From: Oxyruncus cristatus
Lineage: Eukaryota > Chordata > Aves > Passeriformes > Cotingidae
Direction: 5' to 3'
DNA: 64,000 bases
Assembly (NCBI GenBank): GCA_013399855.1
Contig: VXAY01005269.1
Location: forward strand, 328,405-392,404
A model generated the notes under the pieces. That model did not search any database and had not been told where the DNA came from. It worked only from the letters and a program-made list of their open reading frames with translations. Positions 27,009 through 52,277 of this stretch are shown here, piece by piece. Each line of letters begins with the position of its first letter. The first letter of the stretch is position 1. A program made the position numbers and the translations under genes.

Positions 27009-28462
27009 AAATGCTTTGAAGAGGAGCAGACATACATTTGGTTTCAATTTAGTCAGTGCTAAATTGAAGTACTACCTAAGAAGTAGATTTTTTTTTTCCC
27101 CAAAGGGCAAGGAAAGAGTTATGCCTCAACTTTGAGCAAATGATTGAACCCTCATGTTCTTATAAATACACAGCAGAAAAGACAACAGTTACAAGGGCGT
27201 TTGTGTCTTTTTTTTTTTTTTTACTGCAACCATCCCTTACAAGATTGTGACAAGTCTTAAGCTCTCAGGAGACTAATGGTAAGCTTAGCAAAGAGGTGTT
27301 GTGTTAGTTTCTTTTCTTAGAAAAGACTTTTGATATTGTCATGTGTGACAGTTGTGGTACTATACCTAATCTCATTCAAAAGAAAAACAACCAGAAGGAC
27401 ACAACAAGAGTTAGAAGATGTATTACCACGTTTTTGTTCAAAGTAAAGGGGAGATAAGACTAAATTGAAAGGCATCCTTTTTAAGAGGGAGGGTATTACC
27501 ATGACACAGGAAGGGGTGTGTGGAAGCACCAGGAAATAGAGCCCAAAATCTAAGATTTTTTTTTTTTAGGACAAGATTTCTCACAATATTTGGAGACACA
27601 AGAAATCCTTTTGATTTTAAGCACAGGGCAAAAAATAAACCAGCTGTATTAAAGTGACTTTCTGCTTGTGGTTGTGTTTACTTTTGTATCATTTTGCTAA
27701 GATCAGCCATGGGAAAAAAATGCAAGTCTGTCAGGTACCTAAATCTTTTAAAAAACAGAGCGAAACAGCTGGGTGTTTATAATAAATGAACTGTCTCGTT
27801 CAGAGTATGACAGGAGTATGAGTATGACAGGAAAAAAAAGGAAGATGATAGAAAATAATCACATACATGCAAAGGAACACCTGGTGAACAATGTAGTTTG
27901 CTAGGATCAGGATTGCTTTTTTTTTCCTACAGGCACTGGTAAGATCAGGAAGCAGGAAAATTCACCGATATCATTCCCTGTTTTATGTTACAAGCTATTA
28001 ATACGTGCTCTGATGGCATCTTCATATTTTTTTCATTGCTTCTATCAACTATAAAAAATCTTTATGATTTCTGTTTAGAAGGAAAAATATTATTACTTCA
28101 TAATGAACATAACACTTTCCTTATTTACCCATGCTTTTCTGTCTCTAGGAGTCTAGTGACTTCCAATATTAACATAGAGGTAGTATTAATCCTTTGCAAA
28201 TAGAGGAATCAGCATCTGGTGAAAGTCCCTTGCTCTGCAAATATGCAGCTGGTATGATTCTAAGTGCCATATCAAGCCTCCCAACCCGAGTGGCTTAATG
28301 AGTATAGCACTCTCAGGGCCTGGAATGCTAAACCTGGATAGAAGAGATAGAATCTGTCCAAAGGCAAATGTTATCAGGTTGTTGGCATATAAAATTTAAA
28401 ATCTTGTAAGGAACCTGTTCTCATTTAAAAAGTGCATAGAAAATGAAAAATTTTGCCAATAA

Positions 28463-28481
28463 ATATATATATATATATATA
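28463..28481. repeat. (AT)n microsatellite
   Basis: Nine AT units, uninterrupted. Confidence 0.9.
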
Positions 28482-28719
28482 AAAGAAACTAACTTAATAT
28501 ATGTACATTGACTGTCTCCATTGCCTTTCTGGAAAGAAGTGGAATTATGGACAGCTTTCAGCTCTGTGCTCAGCATGTGAGAAAAAGGCACATCTGAGAT
28601 TAGGTGTTACTAAGAAAAAAAACCTGAGGACATTATTACACTATTGTATGAGGCAATTGTGTATCCATATCTTGAAAGTTGTATGTTATTCTGTAAAAAG
28701 GAGTTACTGAAAGGACATA

Positions 28720-28741
28720 TTTAAAAATATATATTTTTAAA
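28720..28741. repeat. 22-bp perfect A/T palindrome
   Basis: The half-site is TTTAAAAATAT followed at once by its reverse complement. It contains only A and T, so chance occurrence is easier than for a mixed sequence. Confidence 0.85.
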
Positions 28742-29149
28742 GGCACATGAGTTTGAGAAAGGGAAAAAAAGGGAGCCCTGTAAATAGTTTTAAAGAGAAT
28801 TTCAAAGTCATCTGGCAAAACCAGACTACTATTGCTGACCAGTACTACAGTGCAGACTTAATTCAATAGACTTACATTCATTTTTGCTCAGAGAAGCAGG
28901 TTAGCACTTTATTCTTACCCAGAATTTAAGAACATTTAAAATTTAGTTTGGTTTTTAAATAGTTTGATGATTGAGGGGTTTACTTTTTTAAACCAACATT
29001 AATTTAGCTGCTCTTTTCTGAAATAGTGCTTTTTGTTCTATCTTTCTTCATTGTAGCTGATACCTGTATGTGTTGAAGATGGGAAAGTATGAGGCTTCTC
29101 CACCTGCCTCCTTCAACTTTTGAGTAGTTATTTGGCTTTGCAGTGCAAA

Positions 29150-29200
29150 TTTTTTTTCTTCTTTTTTTTCCTTCTTTTTCTTGTTTTCCCTCTTCTCCTT
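29150..29200 (+). repeat. Polypyrimidine tract before an AG
   Basis: About 50 bases are almost all C/T and end in TCTTCTCCTT, followed by AG at 29201-29202. It has the layout of a strong 3' splice site, and a GTAAGC donor-like site lies 126 nt further on. Confidence 0.8.
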
Positions 29201-30309
29201 AGTGACATGTGAAAAAATCCCTAACTGGAGAGTTGCATGCTCTTGCATGAGTTACATGAAACATTCTTCACTGAGAAGTTTGGAAAGTTTGTCTTCATAC
29301 ACTTTCTGTTATGTATGGTTTTGTGTTGGTAAGCCAAAAATACATCAGTCTTCTATAATACAAATCTTTCTTGCTTTTCCAGGCAGGTTTCAAATGTAGC
29401 TATTTCGCTTGTTGTTAATTTCTGTCTCTGCTAATTAGTTTTGTGTATTGTTAATTTTTTCCCTTAATTTGCATGCACTGAATTGACTTCAATTAAACCC
29501 ACTTGACAGACGGCTTCTTCCTTTATTCCCATAATTTGTTTTTTCTTAATCCTGACACATCACAAAATGTCTGCTTTCATTTATTCTGGCATCAATTCAC
29601 TGTAATTCCATCAGAGTCAGTGGAGTTATTTAAATTTACTGCTTTATAAGCTAGAACAAAATTTGTTGCCATGATTGACAATTACAGACATCTGAATAGA
29701 GGTAAAAAACACAAACCTTTCCAAAATAATATTCAGTCTTTACTCTTCATGGGTTTCATGTCACCAAGGAATGTGACAAGTGATTTTGCCAGTGACCATG
29801 TGGTGGGAAAAGAAATCTAAATGCGTGAATGTAAGAATTCATTATTACTAATGAGCAAGCTTACAAATTAGCATATTCTAACATAATGGGAGCCTAATAC
29901 AAGTCAGACTCTTTGTTTTTAAGTATATCATGAGAATTTTTTTTTGTTTCCCTGAAATAAGAGAGTAGGACCACCTCAAGGATATTTTAAGTGGCCATGC
30001 TTCCCTCTGGTCAGTAATCACTACTTTCTGAAAGAGTAAAGTGTACATTTATCTTATCTATGCAATCATATGTAGTAATTAATTGCTTCTGAGTTGTGTG
30101 AAGGCATTTGGCAATTAAAACTTCACAGCGATTTTTATTTGCCCTTCAGGAGAGGGCATTTTTGTCTCTTTACTGCAAAAGGTTAAGCAAAAGAAAAGGT
30201 GTGTGTAATATTTACATTTCTACCAATGTCTGAAATGTCAATGGTTCAGGTCCAAAAGGTTAAAGGGTTATTTCCTGATCTTTAATGAACTTTCACTTTT
30301 GTTCTGCAG

Positions 30310-30437
30310 AAAAATGGAAAGGAAGAGGAAGAGCGGGGTCGCATTTTGAGTCAGCACGCAGAAGGAGTAGAGCTGTTCTTTATCATATCTCTGGACATCT
30401 ACAAAGGAGAGAGAAGAACAAATTAAAAATTAATAAT
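30310..30437 (+). CDS. KCNH8: KCNH8 exon 4: linker between PAS domain and S1
   Basis: A 128-nt exon entering in phase 1 and leaving in phase 0. It reads [20 protein letters not shown], then [21 protein letters not shown], ending in Asn-Asn. The very basic SARRRSR and QRREKNK stretches and the YHISGHLQ motif are hallmarks of the ELK proximal N-terminal linker, which lies in the cytosol below the voltage sensor. The acceptor TTTTGTTCTGCAG and donor AAT|GTATGT are both acceptable. The next exon opens with AAT GTT TTT GTA, restoring the family's INN-NVFVDKP join. A C/A-only tract starts about 60 nt past the donor. Confidence 0.95.
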
Positions 30438-30495
30438 GTATGTTTACTTCTTCTCTTTTTTTTTTCCCCAAAAATGTACTCTTTGCACTGCCTAT

Positions 30496-30650
30496 TAAAA
30501 AAAAGCAAAAACAAAAACCAAAACCCCAAAAAACAGACAAAAAAAAAAACCAAAAAAACACCAAANNNNNNAAAAAAAAAAACACCAAAAAACAAAAACA
30601 AAAACAAAAACAAAACAAAAAAAACCAAACCAAACCAAAAAAACCAAACA
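30496..30650. repeat. (CAAAA)n-like C/A low-complexity tract
   Basis: About 150 bases made almost only of A and C on the + strand, with two G and no T apart from the edges. CAAAA, CCAAA and CACCAAA units alternate. It is interrupted by six N. Long open readings on both strands across it are artefacts of composition. Confidence 0.93.
30566..30571. other. Assembly gap, 6 N
   Basis: Six N inside the C/A repeat; the sequence on either side is similar, so the true repeat length is uncertain. Confidence 0.98.
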
Positions 30651-31491
30651 ATTAAAAGGGCTGCAAAAGGTCAGTGAGTACCTGGGAAATATCTGAGTCA
30701 TAATTTTACAGTGGCAAAAGAATTAGAATGCATTTCACTTAAGGGTGGTTCTGCCTACTATGGTATTTGTTACCATACAGCAAAACTGCATTTAGTCATA
30801 CTGTTAACAGATATTTGCTAAATGCCAGGAAAGCCACATTATAAAGTTTCTCAGAACTTAATTTTAGGACCCAATTTGCCTTTGCATCCCAATAACTTCA
30901 TTTCAATTATTACTATTTGCCAAAAAGATAATGAAGAAATTAAAGGTATTGCTCTAGCTGAATGTGATTAAACCCCAAAAGGTCATATGTCATTTAGGCA
31001 ACTTTTAATGCTAATTTCTCCAACTTTGTGCTGAATGTATTTGCCTTTTCATTTCCTAGCAGAAGAAGTAATGTTTCTTTCTTTAAATTACTTCTGTGTT
31101 CCCCCAGTAACTATAACTAATAAGTTCACAAAACAGCCTCTGAATGTTGCTAACACCAAATCAACAATATAGCAACAGAAAGTCTTTAAAGGAAGTGCTC
31201 ATGAGAAAAAAAAACTTTCCTGCCTTATGGAACTATGTTTTAGGAGGAAGTTAGTGCAGAGGGAAGCTAAAGATACATATAAAATCAGTATTTTGATATG
31301 AAAATTTGCTAAAATAATATTAGAGAGCCTGTTCCAACCTATAGTTGTTAGAAGCAGGGTTAGCAAAACCAGTTTTTCTTAAAATCTCAAAACAGTAGTT
31401 AGTCTCTTGTTTGTATGTCATTAACTTTAAAAAGCTAAAATCTTTGACAGAGAAACAAGAAGAAAATGGTCTTGGTTTTTTTTGTGTGTTT

Positions 31492-31514
31492 TTTTTTGTT
31501 TGTTTGTTTGTTTG
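31492..31514. repeat. (TTTG)n short tandem repeat
   Basis: About five TTTG units inside a longer T/G-only stretch. Confidence 0.8.
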
Positions 31515-33162
31515 GGTTTTTTTTATGATTAGGGGAAGTATGAAAAAATAACCAATGGATATAGAACATGAACACCCTGAAAAATGATCTGCCACTGGGC
31601 ATGTTTCTTTTATTGGTTACCAAAATTAAGCAGCAGTGCAGCTACATCCTCCTAGATATTGTTACGTTAGAAATTAAAACACAAAAAACTTGGTATGGAT
31701 TAAAGACATGAAGATACAAAACTGGAATATGTCTCATAGGGCATACAGTCACTTCCACTGAATATAAATATTAAATGTTGAAAAATGTAAAAAAAGAGTT
31801 AAAAATGTTTAATGTTGAAAAAGTTTAATAATAAAAATACCCTGCAAAATATGACCAGATCTTCAAGGGACATTTTCATTGCATAGTAATATGATAATAT
31901 TTTTTAGGAACGTGACTTTTAAATAGCTTTCAGTAACTTACCTGTGTTGTCAAAATCCTAGTGCAGATGTTATTGAACTATTTTAAAAAATTTATTCTGA
32001 GACTAGTTTACTAGCTTTAGTACATGGATTTTTTTTAGCTATGGATTGGAAATAATAAGAGGAACATTTTCTTTTCTGTGATTAAAAATGAGCTGAAGCT
32101 AACAACGGTGAGAATTCAACCCCTCTGATTCTTGATGAGAACCAAGAGTAGGGAAAGCAATGACATCAGTATTTCAAAGGAAACACAGAAAGAGAAAGGC
32201 TGTGACAAGGTAAATGTAGTTAAGTTCACAGTCATGCAGGTTTTGTCATTTTATTTTCATATTGAGTAACTTCAAGATCAGAGGTAATTTTAGCTTGCTG
32301 AATACACAAGATTGTTTTGTGAGGCTCTTTGTTACTGGAACAGCACTAACCAGGAGCACAGTGGCAGTGAGCAGAATTTTGTTAGTAAGTAATACATGAG
32401 AGTTCATGTCCCATATGCTGCTTTTTGGGAGAGTAGATGTTTTTGTTAAAACTGTGAAAGATGAAAGCTAAGAATTTCTAAAGCTAATGCTTAACACCAA
32501 AGTCTTGTTTGTAGAAAACATGGCTAGTTATACAAAGACTCAATACAAAAATAGTTTAGTGTTGAAGGTAGTCAGTTCTAGAGCTATATTATGGTGGACC
32601 TACATCAGCATTTTGGTTTAGATCAGGAGTGCAATTTTAAAGAGAATCAAAAAGTTATTCCTACTAATTTGGTTGACATGAACTGGATTGCCATAGATGA
32701 AACTGAATCTGGAGAGGTGCTCCAAATACTGGAGCTGGTTAGTCCATGGGACCAAGCTAAAGCTAGTCTGAAAAAACCCTCACAGCTCTAAAATATGTGT
32801 AGGAAGGATGTTTTTTCTTCAGCAGCACCTATTCCTTTCTATATGATTCTATTTGCAGTACTGTGTCCTTGCATACACAGAGTTCTAACCTATCTAACCA
32901 ACAGAATAACACTGTTCTTCAGTCAGAATTAATCCAACAGAGGAAGAAATAGCTTGCTAGATTCAGTGCCCTCTTCATTCTCTTTAATCTGTACCTCATT
33001 AATCCTCTTCCTGCCCAACATTCATAAAAGATATTCCATGAACAGAACCATCTGTCTGAATAAGTGTGAAGACTACATTAGGAATAAAAAAAAAAGCTTT
33101 AGTTCTTGCCTTCATATGAATATGTTATATTTCATTATGGTTGATTTTTTTTTTTTTTTTAA

Positions 33163-47878
<14,716 letters not shown>

Positions 47879-48242
47879 TAATTGTTTTTTTCTTTTCAAG
47901 AAGGGTTTGTTGATGTGTTTTGGGGGTTTTTTTCTGTGATCTGGAAACTAAAACATAATGAACTAAAATATCTTGCTGTCTTTTTCAGTTTTGTGGTGTA
48001 TTTTCATATTGGATGTAACCATTTTTTTAATTCAATTATCATTACTTTGTAAACAGCTGCACCTATGTTAGCTTCATGTTTAATTACACAAACACAGTTT
48101 TCTGTGGTTTTTGCTCCTTTATGCTGCCTAAATTCAGTCCTTAATTTTTCAAGACATAAATTTTTACAGTGATAAAGTAAATCGTTGTTATGGTCAGTGT
48201 GTCAGCATTCTTACTCAGCCAGGAATCTTATTTCTCTTTACC

Positions 48243-48275
48243 TATCAGTGGTTTGTAGCAACTTTATTTCTCAGT
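48243..48275 (+). repeat. 33-bp exact direct repeat, left copy
   Basis: It begins TATCAGTGGT and ends TTATTTCTCAGT. It is identical over 33 bases to 49439-49471, and similarity stops abruptly on both sides. Confidence 0.95.
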
Positions 48276-49438
48276 TAGTAGTGGATCCTTGCTCTAAACC
48301 CCAAATAACAAAGGATATGTAGCCATGTTGATTTTAAAGTTAACATTGACTGACAGGCACAGTTTCCTGAATGCTTAAAGAGGTTAAATACCTTGTTAAC
48401 ATTTTTTCTGGGTTCAATCTGCTTCCTTCATTGGCTGTGGCCCAGCTTTGGTAACTAACTGCTATGTGGTAAAAACCCCCTCAGAGTAGAGAGTCACGGG
48501 CCAACCCTCTCTTCCCTCTGGTAATTGAGAGCAAATCCAGAATTTTGGAGTCTGCAATCTGCATTCAACCTAGCAAACTCCATTGTTTGTTCTCTGTGTG
48601 ATTCCTCAATGGGAACACAGTGCCTTCCTGTATCATATTTCCTATCATGACAAGACTTGGCAACTGTTAATATAATCCTCAAGACAACAGTCACTTCAAG
48701 AACGGGGGGAGGTGTTAATCACATTCTGTTGCTTTCAGACTTTATGATTTAATAAGCCTTTCCTCATGTCTGTTCTCAGATTTTCACTTCATCGACTTTC
48801 AGATGTTGCCTCAACAGAACGGTGAGAAAGGGTATCAGGGAGCATCTCACTCCTTTCCCGTTCATGCCCCTGCACAAAGGCCAAACCTTTAGGGAAGCTC
48901 TAGGTGTAGTGCCATACAGACCTCTGTATGTATGGCACATATATGTCATACTCCAGTTGGAGATTGATGGAGCCAGAGTGCTTCTAAATGCTGTGGAGTC
49001 TTTTGCTGTCTTTGGATATATTTTGAAAGAAAAAAAGTGAAACTGTGTGAGTTGGCTCCACTGCCTTTACACCTTGGAGGGATTCTGCCCTATCATTAAT
49101 CTGGGACTCTTTGGAAGTCTGAGGCCACGTGCACATTCCTGCTAAACCTCAGTGCATGCCAAGACCCCAGTTCCTTCCATCCTTGTGTCCATCTAACATA
49201 AAGGATCCCTTAATTTGTGGAAATGTGTTGTCAAATGTTGCCAAAGTAAAAAACAGGCCATTAAGCACTAGTTACATGGATTGAATTTAATCCTTTCTGA
49301 GTAACTATTGATGGTTATAGAGCAAGAGTATCATTTTTTGAGAAAAAACAACTAATTAGGTGGACAAAAAATGATAAATCATGCATCCTTATTAATTCAT
49401 TTTTTATGTAGGAGATGATTTTTCCAAGTAGAGAATTT

Positions 49439-49471
49439 TATCAGTGGTTTGTAGCAACTTTATTTCTCAGT
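49439..49471 (+). repeat. 33-bp exact direct repeat, right copy
   Basis: Second copy of the 33-mer, 1196 bp downstream of the first. The DNA between the copies shows no poly-A tail, LTR ends or other mobile-element signature that I can recognise. Confidence 0.95.
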
Positions 49472-50377
49472 ACTTCTCAGGACTATGCTGATGGAGTTTG
49501 TGTTAGTCTCTGATAAAATTTTGTCCCTGTCATTTTGACAGAAAAAGGTTAACCGAGCTAGTCTAAAATGATTAACAAAGTGGAAAATTTTGATGATTTT
49601 ATATCTGTGGGCAAAGCAAGATCTATGCAGGCACAAATATGAGTGCTGACTCCTCATTTTGTCTTTCTAAATTTATGGCAGAGAAAAAGAAGCTGCCTGA
49701 TGGCATTTTAGATCTTGCAATGACATATTTGACACAATACCAGAAGAGTGTTTGGCATGACTAATGAGAAAATTCAGTGTAATAACATGTGATTAATTAC
49801 ATCTCTGTTCAAATTTATGCTAGAAATTATTTTGAAATGAGGCAGTCCTTAGACCTTAAAATGAAACATGTCTCCACATTAAAAAGAATATTGTGGTATA
49901 TGATTCACTGTCTTTATATCTACCAGCATTCTGTAGCTTAACAAAAGGGGTCAGAATTTAGGTAAAACTGATAACTGGCAGGGCACCCTGTAACAGTCCT
50001 TTTGCAATTTGTTATTTGTAGGAATGTAATAAAAAAATAATTTCATCTAAGTTATCATTATTTGGTTGCGATATAGTACATGTAAATATGAAGGCTCCAA
50101 TGTGTATGCCCTAGCACATACACAATCATTATATACAAAATCATTTTATATATATATGTTTATATATTGGTGCAACGCCTTTAAGAGTCAGTCATGAAGA
50201 GGGACCCATTTATGTTATGAGTGCATGTTTAAGAGCATTATGTTATGAGAACCATGTTTGGTTCAAAAAAGCTGATAAAAGAGGAGAAATGGAACTTTGG
50301 GAAATGAATTACCACAGAAACAGAGACAGTTGGTATAGTTGTGTATCATTCATAGAATAAGTATAATTTAAAAGTTA

Positions 50378-50401
50378 CATGATTGTATTAATACAATCAT
50401 G
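50378..50401. repeat. 24-bp perfect palindrome
   Basis: The half-site is CATGATTGTATT, followed directly by its reverse complement, with no spacer. Confidence 0.92.
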
Positions 50402-51222
50402 GCAAATACTCCAAATATTTTGCAACCTTCTGCCCCACACTTGCAGATGTTCTTGTGCTTATTCTTCTTGTGAGAGAAATACTTAGGCATTATCAAAACT
50501 GTAGTAACCAAAAAAAAAAAAAAATTGTAGTTTTTTTTATTTTTTCTTCTTTTCAGATTTCTCACCTTCTTAAATCCTGAGACTGGAATAAAATCAAAGA
50601 CTTGTTAAGTCTTTGAATAAATAAAACATACACCATGTTGTAGAATTTATTCGTCATCTCGGACCTAGCTATTAATGAACGTACACCTATAAAATTTAGA
50701 TTTCAGATTATTAGTTTTAATAACAGAAACAGAAGGGTTGAGCTTCAGGTTATTCTGGATTAGCAAAAGCAAATGGATATTGATTGAACTGTGCTTTTAG
50801 ACTTTTCAGAGAGCTCATTACTGTGCTCTGGGAGGGCTGTGGGAATATATGTCAAGTCTGATGTTATTTTTCTAGCTGATGCATGTATCCTGTATCAACC
50901 AGGATACCAGTAGGCATTAATCCTAATGTCTCATTAATAAAGGGGGAACAAAGCAGCTTACTGTTAATGAAAATTATGGCTATTTAATCTTAAAAAAATA
51001 AAAATATTTGGATCCTAATCTGTATGTTTTTTGCTAACTCTGCCCAACAGCTGAAACATGAGCCAAATACATACCATGCAAAACTAGGAGCTGTGCACAC
51101 TCTGGTGTGAATGTAGGTTGCAGGATGCTCTGGCGGGGATGGGGTCATCCAGACACTGCTCACTTTGTGCTGAAACTTCTCCAAGGCCAAGGCTGATACA
51201 TTTCCTAAACTGATGTATACTT

Positions 51223-51295
51223 ACAGTATGCACTGCACCTAATCATTATACATATACAGTATACATTGCACCTAATCTGTGAGAAGATTAGGTGC
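51223..51295. repeat. Paired 22-bp direct repeats with an inverted third arm
   Basis: 51223-51244 and 51256-51277 are the same 22-mer (ACAGTAT...CACCTAATC) with two differences. The right end of copy two, GCACCTAATC, pairs perfectly with GATTAGGTGC at 51286-51295, giving a 10-bp stem with an 8-nt loop. Confidence 0.9.
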
Positions 51296-52005
51296 TGCTT
51301 TTGCCACAAAAATGTGAAAGGTGGTAATATTTCAGCTAAGGAATTTAAGAAGTGGTGTTAGAAGTTTTAATGAAAGCTTTTTTGGGCTGCATCTTAGAAC
51401 AGAGCAGTAAAATATGCCCAGGTCTGTGAACACAGATTTAAATCAGAAGAACAAATCTGAGTCTTCTCTAACTTCTCTGCTTCCTTGTTCTGCAAAATAA
51501 CTGCTATATGTTATCATCTCTTCCAGGGTAAATTATAAAGTGGTTTCATCTCATACATATTTCAGTTAGGTCTACTGTTAGAAGAAACTGAAAATCATCA
51601 TGTGCTTGGGAGATATTTTTTTTGTGGTTTCATATTACAATCAAATGAACATTGGTCAGTTTGACAATTATATTTCTCCTCTAGATCTGGCATAAATGCA
51701 TTTTTCACAAGGACAAATTTTTAAGCTAAATCTGAAAGAAGACTGTATAAAAAAATAAATGGAAAGATCTCCCAATATTTCAAGTTTTTTTGGTTTAAAT
51801 CAGTAATAGTAATTATATATTTACACATCAAAATTAAACACATTTTTTAAAGCATCTTCTTTGCTATTCTCTGCTGTCTTAAGATTTAGTACGAAGAGTG
51901 GGAAAAATTATTCATAGAGCTCTTGAATTTCCTTTCATTGAAGCAAGAGAACTGTGTGATAGAAGTAAGCTGCTGACGAGTTCTTCTCTTTCCACCTTCC
52001 CCTAG

Positions 52006-52213
52006 GTTTCCCTTGTCCACCTTCTAAAGACAGTGCGTTTGCTCCGCCTTTTGCGTCTCCTTCAGAAGCTGGATCGTTACTCCCAGCACAGCACAATCGT
52101 TCTCACGCTTCTCATGTCCATGTTTGCCTTGCTTGCACACTGGATGGCCTGTATTTGGTATGTCATAGGGAAAAGGGAGATGGAACAGAATAACCCCCTT
52201 ACCTGGGACATTG
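52006..52213 (+). CDS. KCNH8: KCNH8 exon 7: S4 voltage sensor, S4-S5 linker and S5
   Basis: A 208-nt exon, phase 0 to phase 1. It reads [29 protein letters not shown], then S5 as [20 protein letters not shown] and IWYVIG, then the start of the extracellular turret ([15 protein letters not shown]). S4 shows the expected spacing of positive residues (Lys8, Arg11, Arg14, Arg17, Lys21, Arg24 of the exon). LDRYSQHS is the short S4-S5 linker of non-domain-swapped EAG-type channels. The acceptor CCTTCCCCTAG and donor ATTG|GTAAGT are strong. The next exon should carry the rest of the turret and the pore helix with the Gly-Phe-Gly filter; I looked for it to the end of the window and did not find it. 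Confidence 0.96.
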
Positions 52214-52230
52214 GTAAGTTCTTCCAGCCT

Positions 52231-52277
52231 ATATACACATATACACGTGTATACATCTGTATATGTATGTAAATATA
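52231..52277. repeat. Alternating purine/pyrimidine (TATACA)-type repeat
   Basis: It contains ATATACACATATACACGTGT and a perfect 14-bp palindrome TATACACGTGTATA at 52240-52253. It lies within 20-65 bases of the exon 7 donor. Confidence 0.8.

Noticed and set aside
28280..28340. tRNA-like string CCCGAGTGGCTTAATGAG
   Set aside because: It resembles part of a Ser/Leu tRNA D-arm, but no anticodon arm or GGTTCGAATCC-type T-loop follows, so no cloverleaf can be drawn.
30285..30701. Open frames running through the C/A tract on both strands
   Set aside because: Only 30310-30437 is coding (exon 4). The rest is repeat translated into Lys/Asn/Gln or Phe/Leu/Val runs and crosses an N gap.
32591..32791. 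66-codon open frame in intron 4 as a possible exon or mobile-element remnant
   Set aside because: No family motif, no convincing acceptor and donor pair, and length within chance expectation.
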